NCBI RefSeq assembly: GCF_026914265.1
Contig: NC_069124.1
Coordinates: 84,778,915-84,842,914 of the forward strand
Reading direction: 5' to 3'
Source: Mya arenaria
Taxonomy: Eukaryota > Mollusca > Bivalvia > Myida > Myidae
DNA length: 64,000 nucleotides
The notes under the pieces were generated by a model, which was not told where the DNA came from, made no database searches, and worked only from the letters and a program-made list of their open reading frames with translations. Of the stretch, positions 46,901 through 57,870 are shown piece after piece. The position numbers and the translations under genes are program-made. Each line of letters starts with the position of its first letter. Position 1 is the first letter of the stretch.

Positions 46901-48208
46901 GAGGCTAGGATTATTACTAAGTATTAAAGATTAATCAGATTGAATTCGGCTGCTTTTTTAGTTTTTAAATGCTACTGCAGTTTGTAACGCGTTGAAATTG
47001 CTACAACTCAGAAGTGCCAAATGCGTAACTGAGTTTTTAGCTTGCGCCCCTCCCTCAGAACCGAAATGTATTTGGTTTAAAGTGTTGGCAGCGATGTTAG
47101 GGGTACTCCCCAAAGAGAACTTTAACAATTTATTGTCCGAAATGGTGCATTTTGGGCGTATTTTATTACTTTGTTTCTCCTTTATTGAAATAAAAGGTAA
47201 ACTTGGCGATTCTAGGGGGAATGAGGCTAGTGCAATGAAAGGTAAATGCGTTTTCAACACATAACACAATTCTGTGGATTCCAAGATCGCCCGCCGTGTA
47301 CACTTACAAATCAATCATTCTTTTATTAGGAATTTTAATCCAGTTAATGTTCATGGATAGTCGTTACCATTTATTCTAAATCCTGTGACCCGATATCATC
47401 TGTTCTTCAATATCCAATCCCATCGAGTTGTCTGTCTATTGGTCTCAATGACATTATCTCGTGGGCGAAACTGAGCAACGCGTGTATTCGAAACTATTGA
47501 AAAGGACGACTTTTTAAAACATATATTGGGCTAGACCAGTAATTTATTTCTAAAATTATGACTACAAAAATCCATCAATTGTTCATACGCTTATGGCAGT
47601 AGCTTTTCAAAAGGCAGTTTCCCATGACTCTGTGTTCCCACATGTCAATAAACTACTAGGCCGTTAACCGATTTACTGAATTCACTGCTAAGCTGGTTCA
47701 TGGTATCTATAGTTTCGTATCTTGGTTATAGTGATTGTTTGTCGTCCATAAGTTTCAAGGCTGGTTCATGTTAACTAAACATTTGTTCATTGGTTTCAAG
47801 GCTGACTTATGATAACTAAAATATGTCCTTTGACGTCAAGGCTGGCTCATGTTGACTAAAATATGTCCTTTGACTTCAAGGCTGGCTCATGTTAACTTCG
47901 CTTTTGCTTTTTAATTCGAGAGCATGCTGATGTTATGTTCACTTCTTTCCCTTAGTTTCAGACCTGGTGCAGGTTAACTACAGTTTCATCTCTTGGTAAT
48001 CAGGGCTGGTGTTTATCACGTACCTTACCGATTTGGTTTGATTGTGGTGTATTGAAAAGTGAGTTATGTCCCTTTATTACAGAGCGGATCGTTAAAGCAT
48101 GACCCGACTGGCCTGTGTCTCGACCTTGACGATCAGGGACCCGTGATGAAGACGTGTAATGCCACCTCAATCACCCAGCTGTGGCAGTTCAACACTTACG
48201 TTCATTAG
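34946..48208 (+). CDS. GALNT: Polypeptide N-acetylgalactosaminyltransferase, ten exons
   Basis: Exons: 34946-35430, 35701-35867, 37201-37378, 43143-43343, 43881-43998, 44144-44332, 44645-44779, 45169-45273, 45495-45632, 48083-48208 (1842 nt, 613 aa; all phases join). The family starts mucin-type O-glycosylation by moving GalNAc from UDP-GalNAc to Ser/Thr in the Golgi lumen. Visible: type II signal anchor [19 protein letters not shown] (about residues 13-31), stem, glycosyltransferase-2 core with [20 protein letters not shown], metal-binding DSH in [20 protein letters not shown], and a C-terminal ricin-type lectin domain (CLDNH; CLDLDD...QLWQF, a QxW motif). The start is fixed by an in-frame TGA at 34925. 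The exon 4/5 border is the least certain, because GT occurs three times in gtacgtacgt; I chose the donor that keeps phase. The paralogue is undetermined. Intron 3 holds the 42-bp array. Confidence 0.92.
35868..37200. other. GALNT intron 2
   Basis: AT-rich with no recognised gene or repeat. It ends in a good 3' splice site (gacacattgcag) before exon 3. Confidence 0.5.
37366..41390. repeat. 42-bp minisatellite (about 95 units) continuous with the end of GALNT exon 3
   Basis: The unit is close to 'aacattgattggtgggtggt' + 'acaggtcaactctgtcagtg' + 'tg'. The first 'aacattgattg' (37368) is coding, being the last bases of exon 3 (NID and the first two bases of the Trp codon). The next lies exactly 42 bases on at 37410. 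The GT of the exon 3 donor (37379) is therefore repeated in nearly every unit. Sub-families form dimers (84 bp, 38.2-38.7 kb) and trimers (126 bp, 40.3-40.7 kb). Since 42 is divisible by three, open frames run for hundreds of codons on both strands (for example 38932-41406 minus, 39970-41280 plus). I treat these as by-products. Confidence 0.97.
41391..43142. other. GALNT intron 3, distal part, with family E repeat copy 2
   Basis: 41975-42200 matches repeat family E at 27.85 kb. A tandem pair of 'ctcccacctcagataa' units lies at 42230-42335. 42702-42855 is an inverted repeat ('actgaggtgggagaaaaagc' against 'gctttttttctcccacctca'). 42880-43045 is bounded by inverted 'aaccattttttctagcactgg' and 'ccagtgctagaaaaatggtt'. 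No gene is present. Exon 4 starts about 100 bases after the last inverted repeat. Confidence 0.7.
43344..43880. other. GALNT intron 4
   Basis: AT-rich. No further exon is recognised between the two catalytic-domain exons, although the family usually has some 20 residues here, most of which are supplied by the 3' extension of exon 4 ([10 protein letters not shown]). Confidence 0.45.
45455..45482. repeat. poly-C then CA run in GALNT intron 8
   Basis: About 13 consecutive C bases followed by acacacac, directly upstream of the exon 9 acceptor. The pyrimidines probably serve as the splice tract. Confidence 0.9.
45870..46350 (+). repeat. Dispersed repeat with one 146-bp family unit, GALNT intron 9
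   Basis: Starts near 'agctcgactattcgaagaat' and 'cggcgtcggcgtctgtgtcg', an element start I associate with mollusc repeats. It then carries single units related to the PPCDC intron 4 array ('gggtcatggtcaaggtcatt', 'ggtcaaggtcaaagtcactg') and ends near 'ggctgaagttcttctgtcaa', as the intron 4 element does at 9657. Confidence 0.7.
46351..47740. other. GALNT intron 9, middle
   Basis: No exon or repeat is recognised. Overlapping open frames on both strands at 46958-47314 have no recognisable domain. Confidence 0.35.
47750..47905. repeat. 40-bp tandem repeat, four units
   Basis: 'caaggctggctcatgttaac' recurs at about 47757, 47798, 47837 and 47877, with spacers containing 'atatgtcctttgac'. Confidence 0.8.
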
Positions 48209-48726
48209 CCACGCCCCCTCGGACAAACTGATACGAAACTGGTTGATAAACTATAAAACACTGCCTACGGTGATATTCAAAGGAGATATTTATTCAAACA
48301 AGCAGCATGTTATCCGAAGACATCTTGGAACTTTAAATACAGCAAAATGTTGTAACCCGACGTGCATACAAGTCAGACAATTTACGGGTTGTCACTATAT
48401 GAGAAAAAAACGTTACCCATGTACTTGCACAACTGGCCCCAATTTCTCGAAACCGTTTAGGCCTAACAGGATTAAGTACCTTATTTCAATTAGCCAAAAT
48501 GTGCTTTCTTAAATTGAATTCCCATATACGAGAAATGGGCTATTGTGATTTTCATAAAGATTTCCCTATCTTATTATATAAAAAACTCTAAAAGAAGTAA
48601 ATATTACGCAAATTATTGAAAATAAAAAATAGTGAGCTTAGCTTAATCCCGTTAAAATGGACTTTAGAAGTTTCGAGAAATTGGGGCCAGGCCCTTAAAA
48701 AGGCATCCATAGTAGCACACTTGCAA

Positions 48727-48732
48727 AATAAA
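48727..48732 (+). promoter_or_regulatory. Candidate GALNT polyadenylation signal
   Basis: AATAAA lies about 520 bases after the stop. The intervening 3' UTR shows no other feature except an imperfect inverted pair ('ggccccaatttctcgaaac' at 48433 and 'tttcgagaaattggggcc' at 48672) that may form a long hairpin or mark a small fold-back element. Confidence 0.45.
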
Positions 48733-49599
48733 GAGTTGTACATTAATGTATGTGCGAGAAATACATAGCAAGTTCAAACAAACCATAACACTTTATTACA
48801 TGAATTCTATGGCCATGTCATCAAAAGTAATCGCAAAGGACAGCAAAATCAACAAGACCATAAACTTTGTTTTTACACGGTGGTGCTGATCATATAATGC
48901 ATTGTTATATTGCATGCCACAGGAAGACATATCAGGGTGGGATCTTATGTTAACTAGAGAAATTATTCTATGGAAAAAAACACAACATATTTCCTAGAAA
49001 CAATGGCATCATAAAGTTTAATTTAAACACATTCCTGTCGTTATGAGGGCTTAGATCTTACGTGCAAATGCATTAATGGGACCGTAAATTCTCATCACTT
49101 TAATTGTTTGAAGATTAATCAATTTATTTTTTGTTTTAATGCTGATTTTATTTTATGATTGTCAGAGTTGCTAAGCAGTGAATATTTCGAGGAAAATGTG
49201 TTCAAAGAAAGCCCTTGAAAAACTGATTTAATTTTTTTCATTGGATTTACGTTACATTCACATGAACTGGCGAATATTGTGTCAATGCGTAGCATACCAT
49301 ACACGTAGGGATTACTTTAACCGACGTCGTCGTCCGCATCGTTTTCGATTTATAAATTTTGAACGACTTGTTGTAGAGTCTTCAACATTTTGGTCACTCT
49401 CAGTAGATGACCCCTATTGATTTGACCAGTTAGAGCAATGATGTGCGCCCTTGACAGCCGACACGTCCGATTCGCGGGATTCTAGTTGTATTTATATATG
49501 TTTGTTTTGTTGCAGAGTTGTCCATTTTTTTATTTATTTTTGTCTAGTAAATGTGGTAGGGTTCTTGTGGGGGACACCAAAGTTAGGTAACTAGTATTA
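48733..49599. other. Intergenic DNA
   Basis: No gene, RNA or repeat is recognised. Confidence 0.4.
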
Positions 49600-49895
49600 C
49601 AGATGCACTCTTACTCCCAAATAAGATTTACCACATTGTTTAAATATTCCCAAAAAAGGATGAAAAATGTCAAAAACAATGGTTCTTACGAAGGATACCG
49701 AGTTTAATTTAAAAGAAACGTGCATAAAACACAATATTTCGACCTTATGAGACTATAGTAAATAACAGTAACTCTTTAAACCTTCACCTATCATTTAATA
49801 TTTTTACGTTTTCAGCTATTAAATACACGGTTATAATCTTGTTATCAGTAATCAATATTATCCATAAATGCATTCTTTAGTAGTTAAAATTTTAT
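49600..49895 (-). repeat. Dispersed repeat family D, copy 2 (reverse)
   Basis: Reverse complement of the 24985-25278 family: begins 'agatgcactcttactcccaa', with 'agatttaccacattgtttaa' and 'aatggttcttacgaaggata', and ends near 'aaatgcattctttagtagtt'. It is more diverged internally than copies 1 and 3. Confidence 0.7.
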
Positions 49896-50009
49896 CAGTC
49901 AAAATTTATGTTTGTTATACTTGTGTATGTTTTGATTTTGAATAAGAGTGTCACTCTAACTTTTCAAAGGTACAATCGTTGTATACATAAGCATTGTTTT
50001 GTTACAGAA

Positions 50010-52872
50010 CCCAGATGCTTTCAATATTTATTTGTGTTAATTTAGTTTAATATTTGTTGTTATAGAGTGTTCGTTGTTGGAATGGATATCAATGTGCCAT
50101 GATTTGAAAATAAATCAGCATTTCAATGCAGTCTCTTTGGGGTTTTTTCCCCAAATTGGACACCTAGTCTTCACGAATTCTTTTTTCCTGATAGTGGTAG
50201 TGGTTTTAGAGTTAATAACGTCTTCCCGTGCTCATTGGCTGCACGTTGGGTCGACTCGACCGAATCCCCGGTGTGGTCTTACGGAGCACTACGGACACTT
50301 ACAGGCTCAATTTCCCGCATTAGCGGAGGAGTGGCAAAGCCGAAATCAGGATCGTGTAACAACAGTGCATACTCGAACACTATTCGCAACCGGAAATAGA
50401 GGGGGCGTCAGAGGGGCCATCAACACTAACATGAAGGCCGCTCAGTCAAGCTCAGTGCACATCACGTTGGTTCTTTTGCATTGCTGCAACTAATCTTCCG
50501 TATAAGAAAGCACAGCGCCACCGATATATAGAAAAGCTGATGTAGGTACATTTATAAGAATTCATTGGTCGGTTAGTTTTCACCAATGTCGCATAATTGG
50601 ATGCTTATTTTGACACATTTACATGTTTAACCTTCCATAATTATGCTGCTTCTTTACATTCGTACGGGACTAGTGACAGCGAGCCTCGTTACAGTATAAT
50701 TTTCAATATGCAGTTTTGCGGACCGGTCATTTTTTTACGAAAACTTGTGTGTAACTAGAGGGTAGACAAATACAAAACAAATATAAGTCTAGACAAGACT
50801 ATCGTCTGAATAACTATCTGCTTGTTTTACAATATAAGATGTCTTTCCATGTAGTAAGAACTGCCCATTTAAGTGCCAAGCTATGTGATTAAGTGCCTTA
50901 TATTATACGACTTCGGATCTCCTGAACAAACGTATAATGCTTATGAGCGACTGGTCAGTCTCTATCATGAAAGAAGGCACTTAGTTGTCTGTACAATTTC
51001 CTTAATATTTGTAGCAATCAATCTTTTGCCATTTTAACAATTTAGGCATCAAATTCGAAACATGAAGTACGTAAACCATGAACATAAGGAACAAAATGTA
51101 AACACCAAGGTCAGGTTAAGTACTGGCATGTCGTGCCAATCCAGCCCTTGTCATACTGTGTGTAAACTTTCTTATACGTATTTTCCATAATAGCGGGCAA
51201 TAAAAACATAGCGAAACTCCGAAATAGAGCGTGAATTTTTACACTTAAATTGCAAGATTCTTCGAAATAACAAGATATCTACCGAAGTTATGACAACATA
51301 TCTCAAATACTAGTCTTAAAGATAATCACCAGACAACATTAGACAGGAGGGGTGAAACATTTCGTCTGAACAATACCCAATATGAATCATGTTAGACCAT
51401 TCCCCGAACCCTTCCATACAACAACGACTTTCGCCCTTTTCATGGCTGCTTTTTATTTGAGAAAAAAATGCACACAACAAATTATTTGTTGGTTCCACGG
51501 ATTTTTTCTACAAAAAAATTGGAGCTGGATGCATTTTTTCATTTTTTTCATAAAAACTAAAGCGAGGGAGGAGAGAAAAAACATTTTTTATAAACAATAT
51601 AAAGAAGAAAACATAACTGCCCTTCAACCCATTTGAACACAATCTTGAATTTAATCTTTAAATAAACAATGAAAAAAATGTTCCAGCACGTACTTTTATA
51701 ATGCCTTAAATTGGAATTAATAGTCGTTTGATTACATGATTTACCATCTGTATCCATGTATCACGTGGTATTTATCCAAAGTCATGTGATTTCCGATCGT
51801 CGGATACCTCCAATACTCGACTACGCTATGCTTTTATGAAGTTGAACGGAATTAAAAACCATGGTTGCCGAAGATGGCATGGTGACACTGATAATTGTAC
51901 TGAAAGGGAGGTAACACTGCTTGGAGTTTGATCTTAAGTAGGACTTTAATAGCTTAAACCTTTGAGTTCAGAAGGTTGCTGTGACCTTGACCTTGAAGGT
52001 TGGTACACGGGTCTTGTGTGCGACACGTCTTCATTCTATGTGGGGTCACTTTTGCCAAATCCGACATTGTATGACAATGATATTGACCGGACACATTATC
52101 AGTAAGGCTTGTATAGCAAAACAAACTCAGTTCAGAAGGATGCTGTGACTTTGAAATCGAAGGTATGGACACCAGTCTCTAGAGCGACATGGCCCCATAC
52201 TATGATAGTCACTTCTGCCGAATAACTTTGAAATCTGACTATAAATAAGAAATATATGGACCGGAAACGAAAAGTTATCAGTAAGGCTTATACAGCAAAT
52301 TATACTTAGAAGGTTGCTGTAACCTGACCTTTGACCTTGAAGGTTGGTACATGGGTCTTGTGAGCGACACGTCCTCATGCTATACACATACATAGTTCAA
52401 AAGGTTGTTGTGACCTTGAAAGAAAGAACTCGGGACTTGTGAGTGGCACATCCTCATAATTATTATGATAGTCACTTCTGCCGAATAATTTTAACAACTG
52501 TCCATGCATGAGAAAGATATGGACCAGACACGAACTTTTATCAGCAAGGCTTATTTAACAAAACTTACTTAGTAAAAAAGGTTGTTGTGGCCTTGAAGGT
52601 AGGAACACGAGTCTTGTGGTTAACACAGCCTCATGATATGGTGGTCGCTTCTGTAAAATAATTCTAAAATCCGACCATGAATGAGAAAGATATGGACCGG
52701 ACAAAAACGGAATGGACCGTGCGACACATACTAAGTTTACAAGGCTAGTGTGACCATCACCTTAAAGGTAGGGTCAAGGGTCTAGTGTGCGACACATTTC
52801 CATGCTTTAGTGGTCACTTCTGCCATATCATTTTAAAAACCGGCCATAAATGAGAAAGGTATGGACCGGACA
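50010..52872. repeat. Repeat block C, copy 2 (2.9 kb)
   Basis: Near-identical to 14024-17392 but lacking about 520 bp. Copy 2 goes directly from 'tcgtttgattacat' to 'gatttaccatctgtatcc' near 51737. It includes the same open frame (50074-50493, extended at its 5' end by an extra base) and the same terminal array with TGACCTTGACCTTGAAGG (about 51960-52872). The flanks ('tgttacagaaccc' and 'atcgggacggcgcgcg') are unrelated to those of copy 1. Confidence 0.88.
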
Positions 52873-55800
52873 TAATCGGGACGGCGCGCGTGATTCCCAT
52901 ATAGCCACCACTTCACTTTATGGAGTACAGTTATACCGCTTCTTTTCGGAAATGTTTGAAACATCTTATCTAGCTGAATCACTTTAACACCATTTGCAAC
53001 TATATCTAAACTTTTATTTTCATTGATTTTGAATATTTTAAAAAAAGGAACGTTTATATGTTTGTTTTACACAGGCAGAATAAACAATTTAGAAGTCGAT
53101 TTATAAACATTTCCATTTTCCACTTGATTTAATATGGGGGTGGGGGTGTCCATATCACTGTAAAGGTAACGCGCCTGTAAATGCCTAAATAAACAAAAAC
53201 GTTCAGTTTTTTATTATGATAAATTACAAAACATGTTTACCGGAAGCCGCCATTTTATTTGAAAAAACGTAAATGCTAAACCAGTTTATATTTATCTACG
53301 CTCATCGGTTACTTTCTTCTTTGAAACTAATCAATACAACTGCGTGAAAAATCATAGTTGATTATAACAAGAAGAATATTACCACAAAGATTCTGTTGAT
53401 GTCGTTAACATTTTCAAAAAAGTATAGGTACGGTAAATCCACAGATGGAGACATATTCATATATATATATATATATATGGTGTGGCCTTACAAGGAGGTA
53501 AATATGGAAGACACCGGATGTTTTGGTTTGGTTTAATATTTTATTGTTGCAACACTTCTGCGCTGGCAAATGGCCATTTTTTACATTTCGATTCTGTTTC
53601 CAAACAAACTCTAAATATATTCTATCGTTCGCGAACGAAAGCATCCAAACGCATCTAAAACTGCATATATTTCGGTTTAGGAATGAAGATAAATTCGCAA
53701 TTGCTTACCAATTTGGTTCCCATCAAAATCCCCTTTCTGCTGGCGAGGTCAATACTATGGGTTACTGTTGTCTAGGTAAAAGCACACGAGGGGATTGAAC
53801 TATTTAAGTGAAATTTTGTTAAGTGCAGTGAAAATGCCTTCACTAGTCGGCGCCCAGATGGCTATATTTGATATTGTCCAAATTTTGCTCCAACTCAGGG
53901 ACCAGTTCATAAATGGCAGAAGAATGTTTTCGATTTTTTCCACCTTGCACCATAAAATAAGAAGTACAGTCTATACTTTTATTGATAGCGAAGTCTTAAA
54001 TGATAACGACCCTGAATATTATTTTTTTTTTTGAAATTTTTGATTTTAAATACCAAGTTTTCTCCAAATAGATGAAGGTTACACGATTCTATAACAATTT
54101 GTTAATTATGTTTCTCAACCTCCTACGCAGTAATCTCCCTTGGCGAGCAGCGAAATGGGGAGAAATGAAGACATTATGCTTGAGTGTTTGTTTCGCAGAT
54201 TTCATTCGAAAGAATAAATTGTAATGATTATTTCCTCATGATGTATAGTCTTTTTTATCACCGTACTATTCACTCATAACAGAAAAGTGTGTTCACAAAA
54301 CAACAACAAATATAATTGTAGCAGTATTATCAACAATAATGTCTTTCGAACATATGTAGCATATGTATACCTAACATGTTATTGAAGTAAATAAATAGTG
54401 ATCTACATGCATGCTTTTCTTCTATTTTTTTGCGCCGACTTGATGCTATGCATGAACTTTTATCTTGTTGTTAGTTGGGCGGTAGAATCCTTTGTGATGT
54501 GGAAACTTAAAATTCCTCCCGTGCTAATTTTTGACAACAAAGTTAAAATATGTTTTCATAATGATCAACCAGTATTAATGAAGACGGGCTTGTATGTCAA
54601 CCTTTTTTTCGAGAAAACCAAACATCACCATTTAAGCGTACAACTCCGGTTAATTCAACGTGATACTGGTCGAGTAGTATACGTGTCCGCCAACCAAGAG
54701 GTTGTTTAGTCGATCCCCACCATTGGTACTTTTTCAAACTATGCAAACTATTAAATTTCTGTGTGAAGATATTTAATACTAATTCTTGTTGCAACCAATT
54801 GAAATTAAGAAACTAAAAAAACACATGATAAACAATACATTGTAAACATCAAAACAGCTAACAAGGAAACATATTCAATATGATACAATAACACGTGACG
54901 TTATATATACTTGTCCACATTGATATATGAGGGGCATGCAGTAGGTAATGCATTCGAGGAGATCATACTTCTGCTGTTTAAAATGATCTGCATCTTATTG
55001 AAAAAAAAATGATAAAACCTTTGGGAAATACCACATAGCTCTAATAAACATCTTTGAGTTGTAAAATGCAGCCATTTTAAACGTATTGTAACAATATTTA
55101 GTTAACTTAAGTCACTAAAATTAATATTTTTAAACAAAAAAGTTGCGAATATCGAAGTGAATTGTAAGCCTGGTTTGCAGAGCCTTTGAGTCTTCAGAGA
55201 TATTTTAAATTGTACGTTTACATTACATATTGTATTATATACGTGTCCCTAGACATGTTTGCCCCTAAATACTTCAAGCAAGCGTTTTGCACGCATGTAT
55301 TGCAACTCATTATGAACAACTCGTTCATACCTACCACGTGGTATTTAGGTAAATATAGAGGGGCGCTAAAAACATAGCTCACCAACGACTCAACGAATTC
55401 AATAGACTATTGTATTTATCTAATGTTCCCAAATGATATTGGCAGTTATTAGTTGCATTAAATACTGTGTGCCCCTCCCAAAAATAATCACATGTGAGGG
55501 AAGACAGTGTACAGCTTTTATCTGTTTTACAGGGTGAGGAATCACGTGACTTCAAATGGGTTCTCACATGGGTAATCACCGGGTCACAACCGATGTAAAC
55601 AAACAAGTAAGTGACGTTAATTTCTTTTGATAGAAAATGCATGAAAATATTATTTAGCCTATTAAAGGCAATGCTACTTTCTGCTTCAACATATGTGAAC
55701 TATTTAAAATGTGCTTGTATTTAAATGATGCAATCCTTTGCCAAAAATTGACGGAAGTTGAAGTTTACAAATTTCTTTACAACAAAACTAAGACAAGACT

Positions 55801-57870
55801 ACTTTAACTGTAATTCTGAGTTAAATGTATCTCTAAACAATTGATTCTCTAAACAACAATTTATTGAAATTACAACATATGTATCATTTAAATGACGTTT
55901 GGCGATATAATATTTTTTTTGTAAACTATATATAAAATCAAAACAGACTTGGCAACAATATTAGACTCAGCGATATAAATATGTACTGTAATGCAGTATT
56001 TATATCAATTTTTACAGACCAACACACATAAATACGATATCTGTACTTTTAAATAATACAAAAGCGTTACAAAATAAGAGCATCTAGAGCGGATGTAAAC
56101 GCCTGTCGTTATTCTTTATCGGCTATTTTAACCAGGGAAATGAGTCTAATGCTACACATACCAGTAACCCACTTGCGTACCAAGTTCCGTCCGAATAGTT
56201 TGAAAGTTGTTTGAGTTATTTCAAGATTTGCTCGACAACACGACACCAAAACTATGCCAAGATATCGATCTTACCGTTAAAGTACAGGCGTGCTAAACTA
56301 TGAATTGCATTTAAACACATAATCTATCAAAAATTCCGGTCGTAAGACTCTAACGATAAATAAAGAGGTCTTCAGTTTTATTATAATACATCTTAAACAT
56401 ATAAAAAATAGAAATAAAATAGAAAATGCCAAGGGAGATCACCCTGATGTGCACTTGTATTCCAGTATAAAGAATAACGTTGTCAAACAATACAAATAAG
56501 TACGTCTAAAACTGTTCACACGCATTAACACTCTTATACAGTATCAAAAATGATTAAATAGTCACGCATTTGGCAACATTTCGTAGGTCCTTCGTATATA
56601 TGTCATCGTAAGTAGACTCCTCTACATAAATTTGTTAGCTATGACTTTGGAAAATTCTGAAAGTAGAGATTAAAGAGTTAAAAGAAGACAAACCTATTAC
56701 ATTACGCAAAATTCATGACTTTATCTTGATACTTTATAAAAAAAGTAAAACAATGATAGTTTCCTTTAAAATCCAAAATATTTTACGGATGTAAATATTA
56801 CACCAATTTTACCAACCAAAACAAATGAGCTTGGATTAATCCTTTCTTAAGAAACCTGATATGTTTTGATAAATTGGGACAAGGTGACTAAGTGCATGTC
56901 TTAGGGTGATTACTACTGATAAGGCAGCAGACAAATGATGACGAACATCGTTGGGGGAAACGTTGGACTGATCGACTTCTGTAAAAACCGTTCTGCGGAT
57001 GAATGTCCTACAGGGAATTAATTAGAAACGGCTTATTTGGTAAAACTGTTTTCATAATTGATTGAAGCATAACATCCATAATACATCTGTGGGAATTGTT
57101 TTTGGGATGTCCTGCGGTGACTGGCTTGTGCAGTCACAAAGAGGATAAATAAAATATGAAGAACCCTGTTATTTCATTGAGATATCACTGGAATTAACAG
57201 CGATACATTGAAATGCCGAACAACAGTTGTGTACTTATTTGAATGTCCGCAACTTCGAAGAATATATCGAGTTCAATACAAGTAACTATATCATCTATAT
57301 TTCGCGGGAAGAGTTATCGAAAGAGATCCTGGTACTGTGAAATATTACCGACTGATGTAATTACAAGAACGGTAGAAGTTTGTTGGTATTCGATACCAAG
57401 ATCAGCAGTGTCGGAACATGCAGTATGCATGAGAAACTTAAGGCCTGTAAATATTTAAGAGATATCACCCCAAAACCTGCGTTTACAGATTCCTTATCTT
57501 CTGGGAAGGGGCGTCATAACTGAATGTGACAGTCCGCGACTCAGTTATCGGAATAGAACACAAGTTTAATTCGTTTCAAGCAATGAAACTGTCTGAATTT
57601 ATCATTGAGCATTAGAAAAAGTGACGGAATAGGTTGCGATCGGTCAAATAAGAAAATACGCAATATTTTTACCATGGTTGTAATGAAATGAAATGGCAAT
57701 TTAATATTTTGAGTATACATTTTGTCGACATCTACATCTTGTTTTACATTTCCCCAAGTCCCTCGCCAGTCACCAACCTATCAACGCCTTTACTGTTCAC
57801 GAACTAAATCAAGGTTATTCAAAAACTATTGCTTGTCACTATGATTTTGGTTTTCATAATCCATAGAAAA
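52873..57870. other. 5 kb of AT-rich DNA without recognised genes
   Basis: Short open frames at 53523-54034 and 54398-54709 have no recognisable motif and no splice context. An (AT)n run lies at 53459-53478. Polyadenylation or a last exon of the calmodulin-like gene could lie near the right edge, but I could not identify one. Confidence 0.35.

Noticed and set aside
46958..47314. Overlapping open frames on both strands in GALNT intron 9
   Set aside because: No recognisable family, no splice context, and both strands are open equally.
53523..54709. Chain of short plus-strand open frames
   Set aside because: AT-rich composition, no recognisable motifs and no convincing splice junctions linking them.
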